Part shown: positions 30,897 through 40,081 of the stretch, piece by piece
Position numbering within the stretch: the stretch's first letter is position 1
How the letters are laid out: every line of letters starts with the position of its first letter
Assembly: GCA_964476835.1 (NCBI GenBank)
Contig: CAYZCE010000005.1
Location: 1-64,000 of the forward strand
Reading direction: 5' to 3'
Length of the DNA: 64,000 bases
Source: PALSA-926 sp964476835
GTDB lineage: Bacteria; Pseudomonadota; Alphaproteobacteria; Micavibrionales; UBA2020
Translations under genes and position numbers: made by a program
Notes under the pieces: generated by a model
Database searches by the model: none
What the model saw: the letters and a program-made list of their open reading frames with translations, nothing else
Told to the model about the DNA's origin: nothing

Positions 30897-32609
30897 TTAG
30901 CTCTCCTGTGACATCCAAGAACGAATGACGGCGACGGTTTCGGCGGGGTGGTTGGTCACCAGCTCGCTGATCTTCTGGACGGAGGAGGCCTTCACCTTGC
31001 CCTCCACGTTCGACATGTCGATCATCGCCTCAAGCTCGCTCGGTCCCATGTCGGAAGGCGGCGCCAGTTGTGCCTGCATGCCGCCCGACGCGCCCGCGGA
31101 GGAGAGCAGGGCGGTCTCTTCGGCGAGCGACGAGCCGCCGCCGTGCGCCTTCATCGCCGAGGACATCGCGATATGCGCGGCCAGCGGCTTCAGGACGACC
31201 ATGATGACGAGGATGGCGACGACGCTGAGCGTGAGGGTCTCGGCGATGCCCAGCAGGTCGGCCTTCTGGAAGCCGAACAGCATGGTGTCGTCGTGCGGCA
31301 GGGCGTCGGCGACCTGTTCGTCGACGAACTGCATGTTGACGACCTGCACCGTGTCGCCGCGGCTTTCATCGTAGCCGACGGCGGACTTGACGAGCGCGGT
31401 GATCTTGTCGAGTTCGGCCTGGTCGCGCGGCACGTACTTCTTGGGCGCCTGCCAGTCCTTGGGCGCGTCCTTCGGCGGGGTGGCCTTGTCGTCGGCCTGG
31501 TAGCGGCCGTCGACCAGCACGGCGATGGAGAGCTTCTGCACCTGGCCGCCGGCGCGGACGGTGCTCTCGATCGTCTTGCTGATTTCGTAGTTGGTCACTT
31601 CCTCGGAACGGTTGTTCTTGGCGGTGGGCTGCGCCTCGGCGGCCTTGCCGTTGGCGTTGCCGCCGGGCAGGCCGGGGAGGTTGTTCTCGACCGACACGCT
31701 GTTGGCGGCGCCGTTCGAGTTGTCGACGTTCTCCTCGCTGGTGGTCTGCGTCGAGCGGATGACCTGGCCTTCGGGATTGTAGGATTCAGAATTGCGGTTG
31801 ACGACGTCGAAGTTCATGTCGGCGCTGACGGTTGCGCGCACCTTGCCGTAGCCGACGATGCGGCCGACCATGTCCTCGATCGAGCGGCCGACGCGGGTTT
31901 CGTACTTCTGGCGCAGCTCTTCGTCGGAGCGGGCGGAAGCGGAGGTGCTGTCGCTGCCGTCTTCGCCGCTCGCGAGCATGTTGCCGCTCTGGTCGATGAT
32001 GGCGACGGCGGCGGGCTTGAGGCGCGGCACGGCGGCGGCGACGAGGTGCTGGATCGCCTGCACCTGTTCGGAGCCGAGCGATGCCGAGTTGCGCAGGTTC
32101 AGGAACACGGACGCGGAAGCGGGCGCGCTGTCCTTCGCGAAGAGTTCATGCTGCGGCAGCACGAGGTGCACGCGCGCGCCGCGCACGCTGTCGATGGTGC
32201 CGATAGTACGCGACAGTTCGCCTTCCAGCGCGCGGACCTGGTTGATGTTCTGCACGAAGCTGGTGGTGCCGAAGGTTTGCTTCTGGTCGAAGATCTCGTA
32301 GCCGACGGAGCCTTGGTGCGGCAGGCCTTCCTGTGCCAGCAGCATGCGCGCCTTGCCGACTTCCTTCTGCGGCACCGTCAGTTTCGTGCCGTCGTCGCTG
32401 AGCTGGTAGGGAATTTTCGCCATGTCGAGCTTGGCCGCGATCTCGGTCGAATCCGACGTCGAGAGTTCGGCGTAGAGCAGGGTCATGCCCGGCGCGTTGG
32501 AACGAAAAGCGATGAAGATGAAGAAGATGATCATGCCGAAGAACGTCAGCAACATGATCGCAAGGCGTCCGGCGCCCAGGTTTTTTAATGCCTCAAAAAT
32601 AGAATCCAC
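30897..32609 (-). CDS. fliF: flagellar MS-ring protein FliF
   Basis: Inner-membrane ring protein on which the flagellum is built. 570 residues: first membrane helix about 17-37, ring-building motifs (PYQLSDDGTKLTVPQKEVGKARMLLAQEGLP), a long periplasmic part, a second membrane helix about 450-472, and a cytoplasmic tail ending in the FliG-binding region (VIRSWMSQES). It heads the operon running to fliK. Confidence 0.97.
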   Translation of the reverse strand: MDSIFEALKNLGAGRLAIMLLTFFGMIIFFIFIAFRSNAPGMTLLYAELSTSDSTEIAAKLDMAKIPYQLSDDGTKLTVPQKEVGKARMLLAQEGLPHQGSVGYEIFDQKQTFGTTSFVQNINQVRALEGELSRTIGTIDSVRGARVHLVLPQHELFAKDSAPASASVFLNLRNSASLGSEQVQAIQHLVAAAVPRLKPAAVAIIDQSGNMLASGEDGSDSTSASARSDEELRQKYETRVGRSIEDMVGRIVGYGKVRATVSADMNFDVVNRNSESYNPEGQVIRSTQTTSEENVDNSNGAANSVSVENNLPGLPGGNANGKAAEAQPTAKNNRSEEVTNYEISKTIESTVRAGGQVQKLSIAVLVDGRYQADDKATPPKDAPKDWQAPKKYVPRDQAELDKITALVKSAVGYDESRGDTVQVVNMQFVDEQVADALPHDDTMLFGFQKADLLGIAETLTLSVVAILVIMVVLKPLAAHIAMSSAMKAHGGGSSLAEETALLSSAGASGGMQAQLAPPSDMGPSELEAMIDMSNVEGKVKASSVQKISELVTNHPAETVAVIRSWMSQES

Positions 32610-32928
32610 GATTGCCCCACCTCGTTACGTCACGCCGCAAAAACAGTCAGCCGAATATGGCGCGGCGGCCCCTATGCCCTATGATAATACTTGTTTTTTA
32701 TGTGCTAGGCAAATTTTGCCTGCATTTACCGCGCGCAATTTCCCATACTACAGAAGTTTCCTTTACAATCCGTAAACTCGACGCCATTTGAGAGGCGAAG
32801 ACGGTCGTTGAGGAAAATCGCTTAGCCATAAGATTTTTACGAGACTTTAACCATTCTCGCGTAGGATGGGAGTAGTGGAAGAAGAATTGGTCTTAGGAGA
32901 AGATCGATTCTATCTCGGGAGTGGGAGT
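32610..32928. other. intergenic region between fliF and a flagellar accessory gene
   Basis: A 319-base divergent gap without a gene. It holds an odd-length palindrome AGGCAAATTTTGCCT (32707-32721) and a near-consensus CtrA site (32836-32851). It must contain the fliF operon promoter, but I could not assign a convincing sigma54 or sigma70 pair. Confidence 0.5.
32836..32851 (+). promoter_or_regulatory. CtrA-like site, TTTA-N7-TTAAC
   Basis: TTTA (32836-32839), 7 bases, TTAAC (32847-32851); one mismatch to TTAA-N7-TTAAC with correct spacing. It lies 77 bases before the ATG at 32929. Confidence 0.5.
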
Positions 32929-33342
32929 ATGGTGGATTCAGTCGGCACAGTATCGGTGCAGATTTCCCAGACGAATACCGGGGCGCGTAGCGCGCCTGCG
33001 ACGACCGTTGCAACGACGGACGCCGCGTCTGTGATCGCATCCGAAAGCAGCCAAAATTTTGTCAGTTCGGCTATCCGCGTCGATAACCTGCAGAACGTGG
33101 CGATCCTCGAATTCCGCCGCGCGGATGGGGAGATCGTGCAGCAATATCCGACCCAGACGCAAATCGATGCCTTCACGAAAGCGCGCTCGCTCGAACGCCA
33201 TGCGTTGATGAGCGGTTCGCCGCCGGCGCAGCAGCCGCACGAGACCCCGGCGCCTGTCACCCATGACGCAGAGCCGCAGGAGGCCAGCCCGCCTGCCGCC
33301 GATGCGCCGTCGCCGCATGGGGGAGCCTCGGTCGAAGCCTGA
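32929..33342 (+). CDS. FlaG-like flagellar accessory protein
   Basis: Tentative. The start is chosen at MVDSVGTVSVQ after a GGGAGTGGGAG ribosome site, giving 137 residues. The middle block (FVSSAIRVDNLQNVAILEFR then GEIVQQYPTQTQIDAF) follows the FlaG pattern of an amphipathic region followed by an 'E-I-V-x-Q-x-P' segment. The C-terminus is Pro/Ala-rich and disordered. It sits between fliF and flaF/flbT with a CtrA-like site upstream, so a flagellar role is likely. It could also be an unnamed alphaproteobacterial flagellar protein. Confidence 0.6.
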   Translation: MVDSVGTVSVQISQTNTGARSAPATTVATTDAASVIASESSQNFVSSAIRVDNLQNVAILEFRRADGEIVQQYPTQTQIDAFTKARSLERHALMSGSPPAQQPHETPAPVTHDAEPQEASPPAADAPSPHGGASVEA

Positions 33343-33365
33343 GATGATTTAAATGTCGTTGAAGC

Positions 33366-33390
33366 AAACCCTGCCGCGGCAGGGTTTTTT
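33366..33390 (+). terminator. intrinsic terminator after the FlaG-like gene
   Basis: Palindromic stem AAACCCTGCCG / CGGCAGGGTTT with a run of T, 24 bases after the stop; also suited to the convergent flaF. Confidence 0.9.
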
Positions 33391-33407
33391 ATTGCCTGAA
33401 AATGGCG

Positions 33408-33869
33408 TTAGGCCATGCTGTCGGTTGTCGCGAGGGGGCGTGCTTCGGCCGCCGCCGGCGCCGTTGCCGCCGCGGGCGCTGCAGGGCGCTTCAGGAGGCC
33501 TGCGGCGATGTTGCGGTTGATGTTGACGAGCACCGTGAACTTCGCCGGCTGGGTGTCGATCATGATGTCCTGCGTCCGCTTGAAGACGAAGACGGCGAGG
33601 GAGGCGATGTTGTTGCGCAGCTCGAGCGGCATTGCGTTGTCGGTGCTCATCGCGGTGTCGAGGAAGATCTGCCAGATCTTGCGGTTGTTGGTGAGCACGT
33701 CGTCGATTTCCTCGAGCGACGGCTTCTCGCCGCCTTCGATGCGGCGGGCGAGGGCCTCGAGGTTGGTCGCCGCCTTGAGGAGGATCGTGCCTTCCAGTGC
33801 GCGCTGGTCTGTGGGGAGGGCCGAGCCGTAGGCGCCGGTCGCTTTGCTGTAGGGGTTGTTGTTAGGCAT
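33408..33869 (-). CDS. flaF: flagellar biosynthesis regulator FlaF
   Basis: Small alphaproteobacterial protein needed for flagellin synthesis or secretion, acting against FlbT. 153 residues: conserved core (ALEGTILLKAATNLEALARR, NNRKIWQIFLDTAM, LRNNIASLAVFV) followed by an Ala/Pro-rich tail of about 30 residues. It overlaps the flbT stop by 8 bases. Confidence 0.94.
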   Translation of the reverse strand: MPNNNPYSKATGAYGSALPTDQRALEGTILLKAATNLEALARRIEGGEKPSLEEIDDVLTNNRKIWQIFLDTAMSTDNAMPLELRNNIASLAVFVFKRTQDIMIDTQPAKFTVLVNINRNIAAGLLKRPAAPAAATAPAAAEARPLATTDSMA

Positions 33870-34248
33870 GGGCGAGCAGCTCCTTCTCGTATTTCACCAG
33901 GTTCCGCGCTTCCTTGAGCGCCTTGTAGTATTCGTCGTTCAGCAGGAGCGCGTTGATCTTGCCGAAGAACGGGGTCATCGACGGCGCGGCCTGGAGGATG
34001 TCGCGCACCTGGTCGAAATAGGTCTGGTGCAGGGCCTCGGGCGTGTCCGCGAGGTACATGAGCTGGATGGTGAGGTACACGCGCTTGCACGGCGTATCCG
34101 CGTCGCTTTCGCGCATGATGTCCTTTTCGCGCAGGATCGGGGCATCGCCCTCGATCCGCAGGCGCGACGAATGGCCGGAATCGTTCGTGATCAGCGTGGT
34201 GCCGATGATGATGCGTTCAGTGGGTTTGAGGTCTATGACGAGCGCCAC
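33862..34248 (-). CDS. flbT: flagellin mRNA regulator FlbT
   Basis: Binds the flagellin mRNA leader and, in Caulobacter, promotes its decay until hook completion. 128 residues, full length: LVIDLKPTERIIIGTTLITND at the start and KRVYLTIQLMYLADTPE in the middle. It is downstream of the flagellin gene, separated by a terminator. Confidence 0.95.
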   Translation of the reverse strand: MALVIDLKPTERIIIGTTLITNDSGHSSRLRIEGDAPILREKDIMRESDADTPCKRVYLTIQLMYLADTPEALHQTYFDQVRDILQAAPSMTPFFGKINALLLNDEYYKALKEARNLVKYEKELLAHA

Positions 34249-34330
34249 GAGATTCTCTCCGGTCCATACAGGTGAAATCCTTTCACCCTCTACATTACCA
34301 GTATCGCATGGAACGATTAAAAAAGTCCTA

Positions 34331-34370
34331 AAAAAAGAGCCGGCGGGATTGCTCCCGCCGGTCTTTTTTA
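34331..34370 (-). terminator. intrinsic terminator after flagellin
   Basis: Stem CCGGCGGG (34340-34347) / CCCGCCGG (34354-34361) with A- and T-runs on both sides; ends the leftward flagellin transcript and isolates flbT. Confidence 0.9.
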
Positions 34371-34388
34371 GAGGGTCGTCCGTGTCTC

Positions 34389-35564
34389 TTACGAGAACAG
34401 GCGGAGGACCGACTGGTTGGCTTGCGAAGACAGCGACAGAGCCTGAATACCAAGCTGCTGCGAGGTCTGGAGGGCCAGGAGGTTCGCGCCTTCCTCGTTC
34501 TTGTCGGCGAGGGTCAGTGCGGATGCACCGTCCTTCAGGACGTTGACGAGGTTGGTGGTGTAGTCCTGGCGGTTCTGGATGATGGTCAGTGCGTTACCGA
34601 ACTTCGACGCTTCGTCCTTCATCGTGGTGATCGCAGTGTCGATCGACGCGATAGAGGCGTCGATGCCTGCCGTACCGGTCCAAGCCGCTGCGCTAACGCC
34701 GAGGCCGCTCATCGAGAAGTCCTGAGCCGAACTGACGTCAGAAGAAGACGTGTTCGTTTCGTTGAACTGCGTGACGAGGTGGTTGCCGTTCAGCAGGTTG
34801 ATACCGCGGTAGCCGGCGTCGTTGACCAGTGCGTCGAACTGCGTGCGCAGGTCGTTGAACTGGGAGATCGCCGCGCTGTAGTCAGTCGTCGAACCCACTT
34901 GGCTGGTGCTCAGGCCGAGGTCAGCGGTCACGTCGTTGGTGCCGCCGCCGAGGGTCAGGGCAGAACCGTCCGTGGTGCTGATCTTCAGGAAGAACTCACC
35001 AGCGTGGCCGGCTGCGGTGTTTGCAACCAGTTCAGCCTTGACGCGGCCGTCGAGGGTAGCGTCGCCGTTGATGTTGTTGATCAGGTCCGCGATGGTGTCA
35101 CCGGTGGTGATGGCGATGTCAACGCGGGTTTCAGCGTTCAGCGTGATGCCGAGTTCGTCACCGGTCGCGATACCCGCACCGATGCCGGCCGAGCCGACGA
35201 GGTCAGCGCTGTCGGCAGGCGTCAGGCTATGGGTACCCGTGACAGAAGCGGCGCCGGCAGCCTGGGTCTTCGCGGTCTGTGCGACGGCCTTTGCGCTCTG
35301 GAGCATAGTCGTCATGCTCGTGATCGCCTGGTCAGCGGCCTTCAGGGTCTGAATGGACTGGCCCATACCGTCCAGAAGGGCGGACAGGTCAGAAGCACGG
35401 TCGTTCAAGCCTTGAGCGGCGAAGTACGAAGACGGGTTGTCGAGGGCGGAGTTGACCTTGTTACCAGTCGCCAGGCGGAACTGGGTGGTGCCAAGGAGGT
35501 TTGCGGTTTGCTGCAGGGAGAGCAGGTTGGCTCGCATTGCAGAGGTAAGGGTAACGCCAGTCAT
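34389..35564 (-). CDS. flagellin
   Basis: Filament protein. 391 residues with the conserved D0/D1 ends: N-terminal SAMRANLLSLQQTANLLGTTQ and LATGNKVNSALDNPSSYFAA, C-terminal TSQQLGIQALSLSSQANQSV. The central domain is a moderate Thr/Ala/Gly-rich insert. There is one flagellin gene in this window. The ribosome site AGGAAC lies just upstream and the leader is the expected FlbT target. Confidence 0.96.
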   Translation of the reverse strand: MTGVTLTSAMRANLLSLQQTANLLGTTQFRLATGNKVNSALDNPSSYFAAQGLNDRASDLSALLDGMGQSIQTLKAADQAITSMTTMLQSAKAVAQTAKTQAAGAASVTGTHSLTPADSADLVGSAGIGAGIATGDELGITLNAETRVDIAITTGDTIADLINNINGDATLDGRVKAELVANTAAGHAGEFFLKISTTDGSALTLGGGTNDVTADLGLSTSQVGSTTDYSAAISQFNDLRTQFDALVNDAGYRGINLLNGNHLVTQFNETNTSSSDVSSAQDFSMSGLGVSAAAWTGTAGIDASIASIDTAITTMKDEASKFGNALTIIQNRQDYTTNLVNVLKDGASALTLADKNEEGANLLALQTSQQLGIQALSLSSQANQSVLRLFS

Positions 35565-35782
35565 GTCATGTTCCTTTTTCTAAGGTTAAAAGAATCGAGA
35601 GCTACTCTCCCGATACATTCTCAGGATGCCACGAAGGTGGTTAACGAATGGTGTATGGGTTGGCATAATGCGCAAGAAAAGCGCTATAAAGCGTTATAAA
35701 TCGCCACTTTGAATCCTTGACTCCGTCCCGCCGATTTGGTCATCTAGGGGCTTGAAAAATAATACGAAACAGGAATCACTCC

Positions 35783-36430
35783 ATGACCGATGTTTTTGAC
35801 GAGATTGCCGAAGACCTGCGCCGGGAAAAACTCCACCAGTTTTGGAAAGAAAATGGGTCGTGGATCATCGGGGGGATTCTCCTGGCGGTCGTCATGACCG
35901 GTGCTTTGTCCTTCTGGCGCCAGTGGGAATCGAATCGTAATGCCGCCGCGACGGCGGAACTGACGCGCGTCGTCGGCAAGAACGACCCGGCGGCTCTCGC
36001 GGCTTACGCGCAGGGCGCGCCCGGCGACCAGGCGATGCTCGCGCGCTTCATGGCCGCCGCCGCTTATACGCAGCACGGCGATAAGGACAAGGCCGTCGCG
36101 ATGTACGATGCCATCGCGTCCGCGATGGGACCGGATAAGGCATACCGCCAGCTTGCGAAGCTCTACAGCGTCAGCCTGCGCGCCGATGGCGGCGATGCGG
36201 CCGCGCTGCGCGCTGAACTGAAGCCGCTGCTCTCCGAGAAGGCCGTGTGGCGCTATACCGCGCTTGAACTCGATGCGCTGCTGGCCTCGCGCGCGGGCGA
36301 CCGCGGCGCGGCGGTTGAAGACCTCACCAAGATCAGCGCCGACCCGCTGGCGCCTGCCGATGCGCGCGCGCGCGCCTTTACGCTGCGCAGCCTTTACGTG
36401 GCCGGCAAGGAGAAGGAGGGCGCGAAGTGA
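35783..36430 (+). CDS. YfgM-like TPR membrane protein
   Basis: Single-span inner-membrane protein with a periplasmic TPR-like domain, an accessory of the SecYEG translocon and periplasmic chaperones in E. coli. 215 residues: a short cytosolic N-terminus, membrane helix about 27-47 (SWIIGGILLAVVMTGALSF), and helical repeats. The yfgM-bamB-der order is the conserved one, and the start overlaps nothing upstream. Confidence 0.9.
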   Translation: MTDVFDEIAEDLRREKLHQFWKENGSWIIGGILLAVVMTGALSFWRQWESNRNAAATAELTRVVGKNDPAALAAYAQGAPGDQAMLARFMAAAAYTQHGDKDKAVAMYDAIASAMGPDKAYRQLAKLYSVSLRADGGDAAALRAELKPLLSEKAVWRYTALELDALLASRAGDRGAAVEDLTKISADPLAPADARARAFTLRSLYVAGKEKEGAK

Positions 36431-37758
36431 CGATCAAACGCACCCTCGCGCTGGGCCTTTGCCTCTTCGCGCTCACCGCCTGCTCGAGCTTCGAGGGCAT
36501 GTTCCGCGACAAGGACCAGATCCCGTTGCCCGGCCAGCGCATCTCCGTGCTGCAGCTGCAGCAGGACCTCGTGCCCGACGCCACCCTGCAAAACCAGCCG
36601 CTCGCGCTGCCCGCGGCGTGGAGCGACGATTTCTGGCCGCAAAGCGGCGGCTATCCCAATCACGCGATGGGCCATCTCGCGCTGGGCGACGGCCTCAAGA
36701 AGGTCTGGAGTTCCGATATCGGCTCCGGCGGCGACCGCCGCGATCCGCTGATCGTGCAGCCCATCGTCGCGGACGGCGTCGTCTATACGCTGGATACCGA
36801 AGCGGAGGTTTCCGCATTCAAGCTTTCCGACGGCGAACGCAAGTGGCGCGTCAACGCCGCAGTCGATCATGAAGACGATGGCGGCTATATCGGCGGCGGC
36901 CTCGCATTCTCGGCTGGCAAGCTCTATGTGACCAACGGCTACAAGCAACTCATCTGCCTCAACCCGGCGGACGGCAAGCAATTGTGGAGCGCGGATGTGC
37001 CTGCGCCCGTGCGCGCTGCGCCGACAGTGGCAGGCGGCAAGGTCTACCTCATCACGCTCGATAACCGCCTGATGGTTTATTCCGCCGAAGACGGCAAGCC
37101 GCTGTGGAGCTATGCGGGCGTCGCTGAAACCACCAACCTGCTCGGCTCCGTCTCGCCGGCGGTCAATGCCTCGCTCGTCGTCATGCCGATGTCGTCGGGC
37201 GAAGTGATCGGCCTGCGCAGCGAAAACGGGCAGGCGGTGTGGCAGGACAACCTCTCCACCGTGCGCCGCTCGGGCGCGTCGTCGGTCATCGCCGACATCC
37301 GCGGCCAGCCGGTCATCGACCAGGGCCTCGTCTATGCTGTCAGCTACAGCGGCCGCATGGTCGCGATCGACGAGATCAGCGGCCAGCGCGTCTGGCAGCG
37401 CGAGATCGGCAGCGCCGAGATGCCATGGTCGGCGGGCGACACTGTCTTCGTCCTTTCCACCGACCAGCAGGTGCTGGCGCTCACGCGCATTAGCGGCGCG
37501 ATCCGCTGGGTCGGCGCGCTGCCGCGCTATGAAGATGAAAAGAGCAAGGAAGACCCGATCGTCTGGACCGGTCCCGTGCTGGCTGGCGACCGCCTGATCC
37601 TTGCGAGCAACCGCGGCCAGATGGTCGAGATGGATCCGCAGAACGGCCACACGATCAAGACCACCAAGCTGCCCGGCAACGTGCTGGTGCCGCCCGTCGT
37701 GGCTGGCGGCACGCTGCTGATCCTCACGGACGATGGCGATATCGTCGCTTACCGCTAA
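36427..37758 (+). CDS. bamB: outer-membrane assembly lipoprotein BamB
   Basis: BAM-complex lipoprotein that supports beta-barrel insertion. 443 residues: a lipoprotein signal with lipobox LTAC (Cys at 19), then an eight-bladed PQQ-like beta-propeller with repeated W/A motifs (GERKWRVNAAVD, GKQLWSADVPAPV, GKPLWSYAGVAE, SGQRVWQREIG). It overlaps the upstream gene by 4 bases and precedes der by 21. Confidence 0.94.
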   Translation: MTIKRTLALGLCLFALTACSSFEGMFRDKDQIPLPGQRISVLQLQQDLVPDATLQNQPLALPAAWSDDFWPQSGGYPNHAMGHLALGDGLKKVWSSDIGSGGDRRDPLIVQPIVADGVVYTLDTEAEVSAFKLSDGERKWRVNAAVDHEDDGGYIGGGLAFSAGKLYVTNGYKQLICLNPADGKQLWSADVPAPVRAAPTVAGGKVYLITLDNRLMVYSAEDGKPLWSYAGVAETTNLLGSVSPAVNASLVVMPMSSGEVIGLRSENGQAVWQDNLSTVRRSGASSVIADIRGQPVIDQGLVYAVSYSGRMVAIDEISGQRVWQREIGSAEMPWSAGDTVFVLSTDQQVLALTRISGAIRWVGALPRYEDEKSKEDPIVWTGPVLAGDRLILASNRGQMVEMDPQNGHTIKTTKLPGNVLVPPVVAGGTLLILTDDGDIVAYR

Positions 37759-37779
37759 TCCTACTAACCAAGGGCAACC

Positions 37780-39219
37780 ATGACTTTCACTATCGCCATC
37801 ATCGGCCGCCCCAACGTCGGCAAGTCGACGCTCTTCAACCGGCTTGTCGGCAAGAAGCTCGCGCTGGTGCATGACACGCCCGGCCTCACCCGCGACTGGC
37901 GCGAGGCCGACGGCCACCTGATGGGCCTCGACTTCCGCGTCATCGACACGGCGGGGCTGGAAGAGAGCTTCGACAGCTCCATCCCCGGCCGCATGCGCAA
38001 GCAGACCGAACGCGCGCTGGGCAAGGCCGACATCGCTTTCGTCGTCATCGACGCTAGAGTCGGCATCACGCCGATGGACCGTCACTTCGCCGACTGGGTC
38101 CGCAAGCAGAAAATTCCCGCCGTGCTGGTCGCCAACAAGTGCGAGAGCAAGGTCGGCATGTCGGGCCTGTATGAGGCTTATGAACTCGGCCTCGGCGAGC
38201 CGATCGCGGTTTCCGCCGAGCACGGCCAGGGCCTGGACGAACTCTACGCGCTGCTGCGCCCCAAGGTCGAAAAGGCAGAGGCGGACGCCGCCGCTGCTGC
38301 GGCTGCCGAGCCGGAGGAAGAATCCGACGATATCGAACGCTACTTCCAGATTTACCAGGAAGGTTCCGAAACCGGTTTCGGTGACGAACCGGCGGCCCCT
38401 GAAGAATTGACGCTGCCGATCAAGGTCGCGATCGTCGGCCGTCCCAACGTCGGCAAGTCGACGCTGCTCAACGCGCTGGTCGGCGAGGAACGCTCGATGA
38501 CCGGCCCCGAGGCTGGCATCACGCGCGACGCGGTTCACGTAGACTGGGAATTCGGCGGGCGCAAGCTCAAGCTGGTCGATACCGCCGGCCTGCGCCGCAA
38601 GTCGCGCGTCTTCCAGGACATCGAGCGCATGTCGGTCGAAGATACGCTGCGCGCCATCCGGCTTGCGCAGGTCGTCGTGCTGGTCATCGACGGCGAGATG
38701 CTGTTCGAGAAGCAGGACCTCACCATCGCCCAGCACGTTATCGAGGAAGGCCGCGCGCTGGTCATCGCCGTCAACAAGTGGGACCTCATCACCGACCGCG
38801 ACAAGCGCCTCGACGAGATCCGCCATCAGCTCGACCGCAGCCTCGCGCAGGCGGCGGATATCCGCTTCGTCACCATCTCGGCGCAGAACGGCGTGCGCCT
38901 CGACCAGCTGATGCAGAGCGTGCTCGACACCTACGACCTCTGGAACTACCGCATCTCGACCGGCAAGATGAACCGCTGGCTGCGCGCGATGGAGGCGCAG
39001 AACCCCGCGCCGCTCGTGCACGGCAAGCAGAACCGCCTGCGCTACATGACGCAGATCAAGGCGCGCCCGCCGACCTTCGCCCTCTGGGTCAGCCGTCCCG
39101 ACGACTATCCCGAGACGCACAAGCGCTTCCTCATCAATTCGTTGCGCCGCGATTTCAAGATCCCGGCCACGCCGATCCGCTTCATCATCAAGGCGAGCAA
39201 GAACCCGTATGTGGATTAA
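37780..39219 (+). CDS. der: ribosome-associated GTPase Der (EngA)
   Basis: Double-GTPase that matures the 50S subunit. 479 residues with two G domains, each with G1 (GRPNVGKST, about residues 9-17 and again about 220), DTAGL and NKCE/NKWD, followed by a KH-like C-terminal domain. An acidic Ala/Glu-rich linker (about 160-200) joins the G domains. Confidence 0.98.
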   Translation: MTFTIAIIGRPNVGKSTLFNRLVGKKLALVHDTPGLTRDWREADGHLMGLDFRVIDTAGLEESFDSSIPGRMRKQTERALGKADIAFVVIDARVGITPMDRHFADWVRKQKIPAVLVANKCESKVGMSGLYEAYELGLGEPIAVSAEHGQGLDELYALLRPKVEKAEADAAAAAAAEPEEESDDIERYFQIYQEGSETGFGDEPAAPEELTLPIKVAIVGRPNVGKSTLLNALVGEERSMTGPEAGITRDAVHVDWEFGGRKLKLVDTAGLRRKSRVFQDIERMSVEDTLRAIRLAQVVVLVIDGEMLFEKQDLTIAQHVIEEGRALVIAVNKWDLITDRDKRLDEIRHQLDRSLAQAADIRFVTISAQNGVRLDQLMQSVLDTYDLWNYRISTGKMNRWLRAMEAQNPAPLVHGKQNRLRYMTQIKARPPTFALWVSRPDDYPETHKRFLINSLRRDFKIPATPIRFIIKASKNPYVD

Positions 39220-40021
39220 GCCCGGCATGACAGCCGTGCTTGCCGCGCTGCTGTGCGCCGCGCCTGCCCATGCCGCCGACCTCGCATCGCACCGGGCGCT
39301 GTACAGTTTCCGCCTTGCATCGTCCGACCCGTCATCCGGCCCGGACGCTGCGCGCGGGCAGATGTATTACGCGCAGGACGACGCCTGCGACGCCTGGACG
39401 GTCGACCGCCGCTTCGCCATGTCCTACAGCTATCCCGAAGCCGCCGACAACGACGCCGAGAGCAGCAAGTACACGGCCTATGAAGGAAAGGACGGCAAGC
39501 GCTTCGACTTCAGCGCCGTGCACCAGCAGGCCGGCGAAGAGGCGGACGAATGGCGCGGCACGGTCGTCCAGCAAAAAGACGGCGCGGCGAAGGCCAGGTA
39601 TTCCATTCCCGAGAACCTGTCCTTCGACTTGCCGCGCGGCTATTACCTGTCGACGGCCTTCACAGCGGCCTTGATCGAGAAGGCGCGCGCGGGCGAGCAT
39701 TCCTTCAGCGGCGTCGTCTTCGACGGTACCGACATCAACGGCCCCGTGCTGATGAGCGCCTTCATCGGCAAGCGCGTGCCGCCAGCGGAATTCGCGAAAG
39801 GCGCGCATATCGACGCCAGCCTGCTCGCGCCTGAGGCCTGGCATGTGCGCCTCGCGCTGCTGCCGGTCGATGAAGACGACGACATCACGCCCTTTTACGA
39901 GATCGACATGGTGCTGCACGCCAACGGCGTCGTCAGCCATGCGTTCGACGTGTATAAGGGGTTTACGATCGAGGAGAGCCTGACGGCGCTGGAAAAGCTG
40001 CCGCCGCGACCCTGTCGATGA
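39209..40021 (+). CDS. periplasmic envelope protein EipB-like (DUF1849)
   Basis: Probable periplasmic beta-spiral protein needed for envelope integrity in Brucella and relatives. 270 residues with an N-terminal signal peptide (alternative start at 39227 gives a cleaner one). The family Cys pair is present: DDACDAWTV near residue 55 and the C-terminal LPPRPCR, expected to form a disulphide. Core motifs RRFAMSYSY and the GTDINGPVLMSAFIG loop fit DUF1849. It overlaps der by 11 bases and ends just before the CtrA site of divK. Confidence 0.8.
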   Translation: MWIKPGMTAVLAALLCAAPAHAADLASHRALYSFRLASSDPSSGPDAARGQMYYAQDDACDAWTVDRRFAMSYSYPEAADNDAESSKYTAYEGKDGKRFDFSAVHQQAGEEADEWRGTVVQQKDGAAKARYSIPENLSFDLPRGYYLSTAFTAALIEKARAGEHSFSGVVFDGTDINGPVLMSAFIGKRVPPAEFAKGAHIDASLLAPEAWHVRLALLPVDEDDDITPFYEIDMVLHANGVVSHAFDVYKGFTIEESLTALEKLPPRPCR

Positions 40022-40024
40022 CCT

Positions 40025-40040
40025 TTAATGTTTTGTTAAC
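40025..40040 (+). promoter_or_regulatory. perfect CtrA-binding site upstream of divK
   Basis: TTAA (40025-40028), 7 bases, TTAAC (40036-40040): exact match to the CtrA consensus, 42 bases before the divK start. It places divK-pleD under likely CtrA control. Confidence 0.75.
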
Positions 40041-40081
40041 TTTTCACAGCTTAAAGTATATATAGAGAGATGGTATCCCAT

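Noticed and set aside
34389..35700. Sigma54 promoter for flagellin
   Set aside because: TGGCAT-like bases occur upstream but without a properly spaced TTGC; a TACA-N7-TTAAC CtrA-like site there has two mismatches.
36394..39228. 944-codon open frame on the minus strand across bamB and der
   Set aside because: Antisense shadow of GC-rich coding DNA; low-complexity Arg/Asp/Ala composition, no ribosome site, and both sense genes are certain.
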